From positions 11,167 to 25,599 of the forward strand of contig DZDC01000021.1 in NCBI GenBank assembly GCA_022736595.1: DNA of 14,433 nucleotides. The letters run 5' to 3'. Positions 8,671 through 14,152 of this stretch are shown piece by piece. Position 1 is the stretch's first letter. Every line of letters begins with the position of its first letter. Under the pieces are notes generated by a model, which saw only the letters and a program-made list of their open reading frames with translations, was not told the origin of the DNA and made no database searches. A program made the translations under genes and the position numbers. Source of the stretch: Draconibacterium orientale. GTDB lineage: Bacteria; Bacteroidota; Bacteroidia; Bacteroidales; UBA1556.

Positions 8671-8678
8671 CAAAAGTA
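8671..8678 (-). promoter_or_regulatory. Possible -7 element for the PPTase-led operon
   Basis: Minus-strand TACTTTTG matches TAnnTTTG and ends 8 bp upstream of the start codon. Transcription would begin about 2-5 bases before the ATG, giving a nearly leaderless mRNA. No TTTG -33 box is seen at standard spacing, so the call rests on one element. Confidence 0.4.
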
Positions 8679-8768
8679 CTACAAAAAGAAATAGAATGCG
8701 GATTTATATGGTGGAGGGAGTTGAATTTAAAAGGGATTAATCATTGATGTCTTTTAAAAATTATATTC

Positions 8769-8904
8769 AGTCCCTACGGGACTTTGGTTCAACCTGTAAT
8801 ATTTTTTCTACCAATATATTGTCACTATTGAGACTGCCCTGTTAAGGGCTTAATATTGGCAGAGAAAAAGTAGCCATCAAAATTGTTAAAGTCCCGTAGG
8901 CGAC
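8769..8904. repeat. Nested inverted-repeat element (REP/MITE-like)
   Basis: Three concentric inverted repeats share one centre. The outer arms are GTCCCTACGGGACTTT (8770-8785) and AAAGTCCCGTAGGCGAC (8888-8904), which match except for one inserted base. The middle arms are TTTTTTCTACCAATAT (8802-8817) and ATATTGGCAGAGAAAAA (8853-8869), with one mismatch and one insertion. The inner hairpin is GCCCT-GTTA-AGGGC (8836-8849). The left outer arm is itself a hairpin (AGTCCC-tac-GGGACT, 8769-8783). No ORF lies inside. Arm similarity without coding capacity suggests a non-autonomous palindromic repeat, and similar GTCCCGTAGG / TTGGTAGAAAA text is, as I recall, dispersed in many Bacteroidota genomes. 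Confidence 0.65.
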
Positions 8905-8914
8905 GTAATGCGAT

Positions 8915-8934
8915 GTGCTGAGCTAGTCGAAGCA
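8915..8934. repeat. Fragment resembling a dispersed TTCGACT-type repeat
   Basis: GTGCTGAGCTAGTCGAAGCA, read in reverse, resembles the TGCTTCGACTACGCTCAGCAC-like text that I recall as a dispersed repeat in Bacteroidota intergenic regions. Only one degenerate copy is seen here, just outside the nested inverted repeat, so the call depends on recall rather than on copies within the window. Confidence 0.3.
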
Positions 8935-9247
8935 AGCCTGCCGAAATGGACTATAAATATCTGCAGTTTCAGCATATTTAAGAGCTTTTAGCGGACATCA
9001 ATGGGGATTAATTTGTAAAAAGTAATTGGATTTATTGTTGTATTCTTTTGGCTTTTGATGTATTTTTAAATTTCAATTCAAGGGTGCATAAAGTGTATTT
9101 CTGTTCATTGCTTTTAAAGGAAATTTAAATAGGTTAATCTACAAAGTAGGTGTATTGAGCCTAGTGAAATGAACTAATTATCAAGTATATGGGTATAATT
9201 ATGTATTTTTCAACGAACAAAAGTTATTAATTTTTAAATCTTAAAAC

Positions 9248-9925
9248 ATGAAAATTTTAAATTTTACTTTAGGGAATTTCAAATTCCTTTTCCTTTTGGT
9301 GTGCCTGGCTTTTACACTTAAAGTTGAAGCCCAAGCAGTAGTCTCAGTCGAGAAGATGAATGTGCTTTATCGTGGACTCGTAAATCCCATTTCAGTAGCC
9401 ATTGCTGGAATAGATGCAAAAAATGTAATTGTAAAGGTTGACCATGGCCTGATTACTAAAAAGGACGATGTACATTATCAAATAAAACCCATGGGTTCTA
9501 ATCGTCAATTGACATTAACTGTATCTTCCATAGAAGGAAAAGATACCGCAATTCAAGGGGTCTTTTCTTATCGAGTGCTTGCCGTTCCCATGCCTAATTT
9601 GATAGTAGCGAATGTAAGTAGCGCCAGCCCCAACTCAAATTCAATCTCCATGGCCTCTCTTAAGGTAAATCCGAGCTTGAGAGCAGCGATGGATAATTTT
9701 ATTTTCGACATCAAGTGCGAGGTTATGAGCTTTACGGTTAGCTATATGGATGGAAAAAAGGAAGTTACTGAATCCTTCAAAGGATCCACCATTCCTGCTT
9801 CCTTGCTTAAAAATATTGAAAAAATGGGCAATCCAGTTACATTAATTTTTTCTAAAGTTAGCGTTAGGATGGCCGGATATGAGGAACTCGTGACCCTTGC
9901 CCCGTTGAGTATTGTTATTAAATAG
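9248..9925 (+). CDS. Secreted orphan GldM C-terminal-domain protein
   Basis: The 225-residue product starts with a Sec signal peptide (1-28; Lys12, hydrophobic 13-24, cleavage after KVEA). Cys19 lacks a good lipobox, so it is probably not a lipoprotein. The mature part resembles the last two domains of GldM, the inner-membrane-anchored periplasmic shaft of the type IX secretion and gliding motor. The diagnostic blocks are EKMNVLYRG..NPISVAI (35-52), the interdomain YRV..VPMPN (108-117) and NFIFDIKCEVMSFTV (150-164). Full GldM is about 510-520 residues with an N-terminal transmembrane helix and two further domains, all absent here. No gldK, gldL, gldN or full gldM is adjacent, so this is not the canonical locus. 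It could be a paralogue that binds T9SS components in the periplasm, or a domain reused elsewhere. It has its own terminator and is the only plus-strand gene in the window. Confidence 0.82.
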   Translation: MKILNFTLGNFKFLFLLVCLAFTLKVEAQAVVSVEKMNVLYRGLVNPISVAIAGIDAKNVIVKVDHGLITKKDDVHYQIKPMGSNRQLTLTVSSIEGKDTAIQGVFSYRVLAVPMPNLIVANVSSASPNSNSISMASLKVNPSLRAAMDNFIFDIKCEVMSFTVSYMDGKKEVTESFKGSTIPASLLKNIEKMGNPVTLIFSKVSVRMAGYEELVTLAPLSIVIK

Positions 9926-9963
9926 GGTGCGGTAAACAAAAGGCACAGCTTGTTAAAACACAG

Positions 9964-10007
9964 AAAATCAGTCTTTCATTTAGAGTTGGAAGGCTGATTT
10001 TTAATTT
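9964..10007 (+). terminator. Strong intrinsic terminator of the GldM-domain gene
   Basis: AAAATCAGTCTTTC (9964-9977) and GGAAGGCTGATTTT (9988-10001) pair over 14 positions with two G-T wobbles and a 10-base loop, followed by further T and A/T-rich sequence. It lies 38 bp past the stop codon. The A-run before and T-run after allow it to work in both directions. Confidence 0.8.
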
Positions 10008-10090
10008 CTATCTAGCTTCATTGATGTTCTAAAAGTGTCAACTGCAAAATTGAAAACCATAAAAGCATTCAACCTCTTTATAGGCAAAAG

Positions 10091-10133
10091 AGAAAATAAA
10101 AAGGGCTGCCTCCATTTATGAAAACAGCCCCTT
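10091..10133 (-). terminator. Intrinsic terminator of the cytochrome bd operon
   Basis: On the minus strand, AAGGGGCTG (10133-10125) pairs with CAGCCCTT (10108-10101), with a G-T wobble, around a loop of 16 bases. The T-rich tract TTTTTATTTT follows. It stands 24 bp past the stop of the 34-codon gene, which supports that gene being the last member of the operon. Confidence 0.75.
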
Positions 10134-10156
10134 AGCACGAACCTAATTTTTTAGAA

Positions 10157-10261
10157 TTATTCTGAAATTTCGATTTTTTTTATCACCAGTTTAATGATGA
10201 AATAGCTAGCAAAAATGAGTGCTGGCCAAGTTGCTAAAAGTATTATTTCTTTGATATACAT
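10157..10261 (-). CDS. Small CydX-like membrane peptide
   Basis: This 34-codon ORF starts 19 bp after the cydB stop and ends just before the operon terminator. Its product begins MYIKEIILLATWPALI, then continues through a single hydrophobic helix (about 6-26) to a basic-acidic tail, KKIEISE. Size, position after cydB, one membrane helix and a charged C-terminus match the plan of CydX (about 37 residues in E. coli), the small subunit that stabilises the heme region of cytochrome bd. Direct sequence similarity to proteobacterial CydX is slight, so the assignment rests on context and architecture. It could be a lineage-specific subunit that arose independently. Automatic annotation can easily miss an ORF of this size. 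I would expect co-translation with cydB. Confidence 0.65.
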   Translation of the reverse strand: MYIKEIILLATWPALIFASYFIIKLVIKKIEISE

Positions 10262-10280
10262 AGTTTTTCTGGTTTATTAA

Positions 10281-11435
10281 TTAATACACATGACCTTCAT
10301 CATCCAGTTCTTTGGCGTCCATTTTCGAGGAATTAATAGCTCTCCAAGCATACCAAATATATCCTATCACAAAGGGAACCATAAGGGATACGTAGCTCAT
10401 GGCCACCAAGGTATAGTGGCTTGAGGAGCTGTTGTAAATGGTCAATGAAGATTGCAAATCGGTGAAGCTGGGATAATAGGCAGTGTTATTAAAAGCGGCG
10501 AGCAAGAAGAGGGCAAAAACGGTTAATACAGTGCCTAAACCACTAAACCATATACCTTTTGCCCCACAAGACGCTGTAAAAAAATAGGCCCGAATAATTC
10601 CCCAAAGCACCATTAACACCCCTAAAAGAAGGATGATGGTATTCAAAGGCATTTCTATCAGATTGGTAAAATATTTATGACTCTCCATACTTACTACGCC
10701 TTGATCGTCAACAGCATAGCCATCAATCATCAGAATACTGATGAGAAAGAAAAGGAAGAATACCAGAAATGGAATGGTGTTAAACATCAACGATTTACGT
10801 GTTCTTTTAAGCAACTCAGAATGATTGATGCTATTTAAAATGTATAAGTTGGCTAAAATTCGAGCAAGGAAAAGTACCGCCAAGCCCAAAGCCAAATTTA
10901 AGAAGGTGCCAAATCTTGTTAAATCCAAAGCCAACTCCAGCCCATAAAAAGGCGAATCCCAAAAGGACTTGCTAAGTTCGTTGACATGGAAAGGGCTACC
11001 TGTGAAGAAGGTAGCTACAGCCGCACCTAAAAGTACGGGGGCTAAAAAACCATTGATAAGCAAGAACATTTCAAAAGTTTTAGCTCCTAAGAAGTTGTTG
11101 GGCTTTGAGCGATACTCGTAGCTTACCGCTTGTATAATAAAGGCAAACAAAATGAGCAACCAAACCCAATAAGCGCCACCAAAACTGGTGGAATAGAATA
11201 GAGGGAAGGAGGCAAAAAATGCACCTCCAAAGGTAACTAGAGTGGTAAAGGTAAATTCCCATTTACGGCCAAAGGTATTGATAAGGAGCGTTTTTTCTTC
11301 ATCGGTTTTGGCCAAGGTTTTAATTAGACTTTGTCCGCCTTGAACAAAAAGCAGAAGTACCAGCAGGGCTCCCAACACTGCGATTATAATAAACCAATAC
11401 TGTTGTAAGGTTGTAGTTTCAAATGTTTCAAACAT
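10281..11435 (-). CDS. cydB: Cytochrome bd ubiquinol oxidase subunit II
   Basis: CydB is the second large membrane subunit of the quinol-oxidising cytochrome bd terminal oxidase, which reduces oxygen to water without pumping protons. The 384-residue protein has eight or nine predicted helices and is close to the family length (379 in E. coli). The segment RKWEFTFTTLVTFGGAFFASFPLFYST is the conserved CydB block after the first helices. Where E. coli has the acidic TDGFDMG motif at the end of helix 1, this protein has VQGGQSL (QGGQ at 32-35). I recall this substitution as typical of Bacteroidota CydB; it removes two Asp residues discussed for proton access. It starts 2 bp after the cydA stop, so the two genes are tightly coupled. 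Confidence 0.95.
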   Translation of the reverse strand: MFETFETTTLQQYWFIIIAVLGALLVLLLFVQGGQSLIKTLAKTDEEKTLLINTFGRKWEFTFTTLVTFGGAFFASFPLFYSTSFGGAYWVWLLILFAFIIQAVSYEYRSKPNNFLGAKTFEMFLLINGFLAPVLLGAAVATFFTGSPFHVNELSKSFWDSPFYGLELALDLTRFGTFLNLALGLAVLFLARILANLYILNSINHSELLKRTRKSLMFNTIPFLVFFLFFLISILMIDGYAVDDQGVVSMESHKYFTNLIEMPLNTIILLLGVLMVLWGIIRAYFFTASCGAKGIWFSGLGTVLTVFALFLLAAFNNTAYYPSFTDLQSSLTIYNSSSSHYTLVAMSYVSLMVPFVIGYIWYAWRAINSSKMDAKELDDEGHVY

Positions 11436-11437
11436 AT

Positions 11438-13000
11438 TTAATGTCCTCCATGATTAGGTCCTTGTTTAATTTGTTTAGTCATAATTTTTATTTCGGCTAT
11501 CAATAACACCGTAAATGTTAAAAAGAAAATCCAAAAGGTAGCTTGTACCATGTTTGAGTTAAGATTTGAGGCTGCGGCCATAGTTGGCATCAGATCTTGA
11601 ATAATCCATGGTTGACGGCCAAATTCGGCCACCAGCCAACCCGCTTCACTGGCAACATAAGCCAAGGGCATGCTAATAATAGCAGCACGTAACAGCCAAC
11701 GCCAATCGGCAATTCGGTTTTTGAGCGAAAGCCAAAGCGTAAGCGTAAAAAGGAGTATAAACCAAAATCCAAGGGCTACCATAATGTGAAAACTATAGAA
11801 GTTAAGCGGTACATTGGGTACAAGGTCGTGGGGATTGGTAAAGTAGCTATACCCAAAATATTTAAAGTAGTCTTTGGTGAAAGCAGGATCATAGAATTGG
11901 GCTTTAAGGGAGTCGGCTTTGGCAGTATTGCCTTCCTTCACAGCAAGTTTATAATTGTTAAGGGTGTTTTTGGCCACGGTTCCTCTTTCAATTTTTTCGC
12001 TTGCCGACATTATACCAAAGGCTTCGTTGCCATGCACCAAATCGTGAATGCCAGGAATAAATTCTCCTCCCTTCAAATAAATCATATACGAAAGCATATT
12101 GGGAATCTCGACACTGGCAATCAATTTCTTCTTGTTGTGAATGGCATCAGATTCGTTGTCGTTAACCATGATTCCGGCAGCAACTAATGGGGCATTGGTA
12201 CCTCCTTGGTATAAGCCTTCCATGGCTGCAAACTTCATAGGTTGACTTTTGGCCACCTCTCGGGCCGATTCGTCACCTGTGTAAACGGTAGCTAAAGAAA
12301 AGATTAAACCAAAAATAGATGCAACAATGATGCTTTTGCGGGCAAAAATATGTTCTCTATTTTTCAGCAAATACCAAGCGCTAATGCCTATCACGAACAG
12401 GGCAGCTAAGGTATAAGAGGAATAAAGGGTATGCACAAATTTGTTAATGGCATTGGGGTTGAAAAGAACATCCCAGAAGTTAACCATTTCGTTGCGAACG
12501 GTTTCGGGATTAAACTGCATTCCAACGGGATTTTGCATCCAGCCATTGGCCACCAAGATCCAAAGCGCCGAAAGGTTAGACCCAACGGCAGTAAGCCATG
12601 TGGCGGTTAAATGAAATCCCTTGCTCACTTTACTCCACCCAAAAAACATAATGGCAATGAAAGTGGATTCCATAAAAAAGGCCATAATGCCTTCAATGGC
12701 GAGGGGGGCACCAAAAATATCACCCACAAACCAGCTGTAATAAGACCAGTTGGTTCCAAATTCAAATTCGAGAATAATGCCAGTGGCAACGCCTATAGCA
12801 AAGTTAATCCCGAAAACGGTCATCCAAAATTGGGTCATCTTTTTCCATTCTTCTTTGCCAGTTTTGTAATAGATGGTCTCCATGATGGCAATAAGAAAGG
12901 TGATTCCCAAGGTTAACGGCACAAAAAGCCAGTGGTAAATTGCAGTTAAGGCAAACTGAGCTCTCGACCAATTAATTAAACTTAAGTCAAATGCTTCCAT
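11438..13000 (-). CDS. cydA: Cytochrome bd ubiquinol oxidase subunit I
   Basis: CydA holds the quinol site and all three hemes (b558, b595, d) of cytochrome bd. In the 520-residue protein the axial ligands are identifiable: His23 in ALTAIYHWLFVPLTLG (b595, E. coli His19), His190 in FVHTLYSSY (b558, E. coli His186) and Met407 in FHIMVALGF (b558, E. coli Met393). Glu103 and Glu111 in AIEGIMAFFMEST match E. coli Glu99 and Glu107. The Q-loop quinol residues are kept as Lys256 and Glu261 in QPMKFAAMEG. The Q-loop (about 250-395) is long, as in the E. coli L-type, although its middle is unlike E. coli. The C-terminal GRQPW and DLMPT blocks are present. It lies 27 bp after the DUF4492 gene and 2 bp before cydB. 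Confidence 0.97.
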   Translation of the reverse strand: MEAFDLSLINWSRAQFALTAIYHWLFVPLTLGITFLIAIMETIYYKTGKEEWKKMTQFWMTVFGINFAIGVATGIILEFEFGTNWSYYSWFVGDIFGAPLAIEGIMAFFMESTFIAIMFFGWSKVSKGFHLTATWLTAVGSNLSALWILVANGWMQNPVGMQFNPETVRNEMVNFWDVLFNPNAINKFVHTLYSSYTLAALFVIGISAWYLLKNREHIFARKSIIVASIFGLIFSLATVYTGDESAREVAKSQPMKFAAMEGLYQGGTNAPLVAAGIMVNDNESDAIHNKKKLIASVEIPNMLSYMIYLKGGEFIPGIHDLVHGNEAFGIMSASEKIERGTVAKNTLNNYKLAVKEGNTAKADSLKAQFYDPAFTKDYFKYFGYSYFTNPHDLVPNVPLNFYSFHIMVALGFWFILLFTLTLWLSLKNRIADWRWLLRAAIISMPLAYVASEAGWLVAEFGRQPWIIQDLMPTMAAASNLNSNMVQATFWIFFLTFTVLLIAEIKIMTKQIKQGPNHGGH

Positions 13001-13027
13001 AATGATTGTTAAAATGATGATTAAAAA

Positions 13028-13246
13028 TTATTGAGTTAGATGGTCTAATACAAAAGCTGGCTTCTCATGCTCATTTTGAGTATTTTGGCTGAGGTGATCC
13101 TTGAAAAAGAAAAGCTTGAGTACAAAAAACATGATAAATAATTTGATGAATATAATGAGCCATAGGGTTTTACCAAGGGTCATTGATCGGAATCCATCCA
13201 GGTAAAAGTGATAGATTCGTGATAAAATTGAGGCCTTTGCTTCCAT
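13028..13246 (-). CDS. DUF4492 small membrane protein, first gene of the cyd operon
   Basis: The 72-residue protein has an amphipathic N-terminus (RIYHFYLDGFRSMTLGKTLW, 10-29), one strongly hydrophobic helix (about 27-48) and a polar tail, fitting the DUF4492 family. From general knowledge, that family is found in Bacteroidota directly upstream of cydA. Its function is not established; position and topology suggest an assembly factor or extra subunit of cytochrome bd. It is followed by cydA after 27 bp and preceded by a regulatory region with a TAnnTTTG element and an overlapping dyad, so it is the first gene of the operon. Start chosen: the only ATG giving the family N-terminus. Confidence 0.85.
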   Translation of the reverse strand: MEAKASILSRIYHFYLDGFRSMTLGKTLWLIIFIKLFIMFFVLKLFFFKDHLSQNTQNEHEKPAFVLDHLTQ

Positions 13247-13283
13247 GAATGTTGCTTTATTTATCCAACTAAAATTTGATTTG

Positions 13284-13318
13284 CAAAAATAGGTAGTTCT
13301 ATACCTAATTATACTCGA
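13284..13318 (-). promoter_or_regulatory. Candidate promoter and operator of the cyd operon
   Basis: The minus-strand -7 element TATTTTTG (13284-13291) fits TAnnTTTG and lies 38 bp upstream of the DUF4492 start. A weak -33 candidate, TTCG (13315-13318), is 23 bp further up. Between them is the 6-6-6 dyad TAGGTA-N6-TACCTA (13290-13307), which overlaps the upstream edge of the -7 element. A dimeric regulator bound there would block RNA polymerase, so repression is the natural reading. Confidence 0.5.
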
Positions 13319-13322
13319 ATTG

Positions 13323-13341
13323 TTAATTTATACTTAATTTA
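13323..13341. repeat. Helically phased tandem direct repeat upstream of the cyd promoter
   Basis: TTAATTTA occurs at 13323-13330 and again at 13334-13341, with start points 11 bp apart, about one helical turn. It lies just upstream of the weak -33 candidate, where an activator or response regulator could bind. The AT-rich composition makes chance possible. Confidence 0.3.
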
Positions 13342-13580
13342 GAATAAAGCTTATTTTTATTTAATCTAAGTGGTTGCATAAAATCTATTAAAATACTATG
13401 TATTAGATTCATAGCTAAGTGGTGTTATAAATTATTACGAACCAACCATGGTTTAAAATTCCTCGTAACTTCCGAAAGCTAAAGGATATAGGCACGTTCA
13501 GAGTACTTTTTAATGGTTGCTGCTACTACTGAACTTGCCAAAAGCCTTGTTTACTTTTAGCGGTTTTGTCGAGCTGATGT

Positions 13581-13634
13581 TTCCGTTCCGAAAGCTTTCG
13601 GAACGATAGCTATCAGAAGCTATCGTGGACGGAA
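13581..13634. repeat. Three-way-junction palindromic repeat
   Basis: A perfect 20-bp palindrome centred on AAGCTT (13585-13604) is followed directly by the inverted repeat CGATAGCT-N6-AGCTATCG (13604-13625). Both are enclosed by TTCCGT (13581-13586) and ACGGAA (13629-13634). Folded, this gives an outer stem carrying two hairpins. There is no T-run and no ORF, so it resembles a REP or MITE-type element rather than a terminator. Confidence 0.65.
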
Positions 13635-13690
13635 GTAGTAAGGAATCTCAATTTTTTAGTCGACCAGTAGTGAAATTATATATGAAACAA

Positions 13691-13714
13691 AAAAACCGGC
13701 CTAAACCGGTTTTT
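13691..13714 (-). terminator. Terminator of the DUF2892 gene, possibly bidirectional
   Basis: AAAAACCGG (13691-13699) and CCGGTTTTT (13706-13714) form a perfect 9-bp stem around the 6-base loop CCTAAA, 9 bp past the DUF2892 stop. A/T tracts on both sides allow termination in either direction. Confidence 0.85.
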
Positions 13715-13723
13715 ACGTGTGTA

Positions 13724-13930
13724 CTACTTTTTCTTAGGACAGGTACTCCTGCCACAAGCGGTGTAAAGTGGACAAAAGCTAATAACACTGGTGAGCAGAA
13801 AAACTGCCGCTACCACCAAGGCAATAATGCCTAAAGTACCTTCGAGCACCGAAGTAAAATACAATATCACCAAAAGCAATGCAATTGCAATGCGAATAGC
13901 TTTATCGATGGTTCCCATATTCTTTTTCAT
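13724..13930 (-). CDS. DUF2892 (YgaP-like transmembrane) protein
   Basis: The 68-residue protein has two hydrophobic helices (about 11-27 and 32-51) followed by SFCPLYTACGRSTCPKKK. The layout (IDK..R..IA, two helices, then a FCPLY..G..TC tail) matches DUF2892, the membrane part of YgaP-like proteins that is otherwise often fused to a rhodanese domain. Here there is no rhodanese. Three cysteines (53, 59, 64) lie at the C-terminal membrane boundary; redox or sulfur handling is a possible role but not shown. The basic ends suggest both termini face the cytoplasm. The gene stands alone, with its own promoter about 140 bp upstream and a terminator 9 bp downstream. Confidence 0.85.
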   Translation of the reverse strand: MKKNMGTIDKAIRIAIALLLVILYFTSVLEGTLGIIALVVAAVFLLTSVISFCPLYTACGRSTCPKKK

Positions 13931-14069
13931 AGTATATTAATTTGATTTATAATTGGTTAGATAAATTCTCTTGTTGCCAATTTAAGGTAGAATACCCCTC
14001 CCCAATTGGTTCTTTTAGTCAATTTGAAAAGGGAAATTACTTCCTCATAACTATCGAAAAATCGATTTT

Positions 14070-14098
14070 CAAAGGTAAAGATAAACGAGTTTTTCAAA
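14070..14098 (-). promoter_or_regulatory. Bacteroidota-type promoter of the DUF2892 gene
   Basis: The minus strand carries TTTG (14098-14095), 17 bp, then TACCTTTG (14077-14070), matching the -33/-7 pattern TTTG and TAnnTTTG. It is the only pair in the window with both boxes at good spacing. The start would fall near 14062, leaving a leader of about 130 bases before the DUF2892 ATG. Confidence 0.6.
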
Positions 14099-14152
14099 AA
14101 TGATAATTGACAGGGTAGCAATCCTGCCTTTGGTAAGTGAAAGGTTAAGAAT

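Larger units (their letters stand above)
8663..9247. other. Gene-free divergent intergenic region
   Basis: This stretch separates the minus-strand PPTase cluster from the plus-strand GldM-domain gene. It holds the possible PPTase -7 element, the nested inverted-repeat element at 8769-8904 and the repeat-like fragment at 8915-8934. From 8941 to 9247 it is AT-rich with no convincing ORF, tRNA or terminator, and no clear TAnnTTTG/TTTG promoter pair for the plus-strand gene; the nearest approach is TATTTTTC about 40 bp upstream of the start. Confidence 0.7.
13247..13723. other. Gene-free region upstream of the cyd operon
   Basis: This region contains the candidate cyd promoter and dyad (13284-13318), phased direct repeats (13323-13341), the three-way-junction repeat (13581-13634) and the DUF2892 terminator (13691-13714). 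Between 13345 and 13580 I see no gene, RNA or strong hairpin, only a 9-bp direct repeat CTAAGTGGT at 13366 and 13415. The plus-strand frame beginning near 13625 runs antisense through the terminator and the DUF2892 gene and is not a gene. Confidence 0.7.

Noticed and set aside
8769..8904. CRISPR array or riboswitch reading of the repeat-rich intergenic region
   Set aside because: The repeats are inverted around one centre rather than direct and regularly spaced, and no conserved riboswitch core is recognisable.
9248..9925. Lipoprotein reading of the GldM-domain protein because of Cys19
   Set aside because: The residues before the Cys (LLV) do not fit a lipobox, and a standard cleavage site follows at Ala28.
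13366..13423. Direct repeat CTAAGTGGT at 13366 and 13415 as an attachment site or target duplication
   Set aside because: It is only 9 bp in AT-rich noncoding DNA and encloses 40 bp with no mobile-element features; chance is likely.
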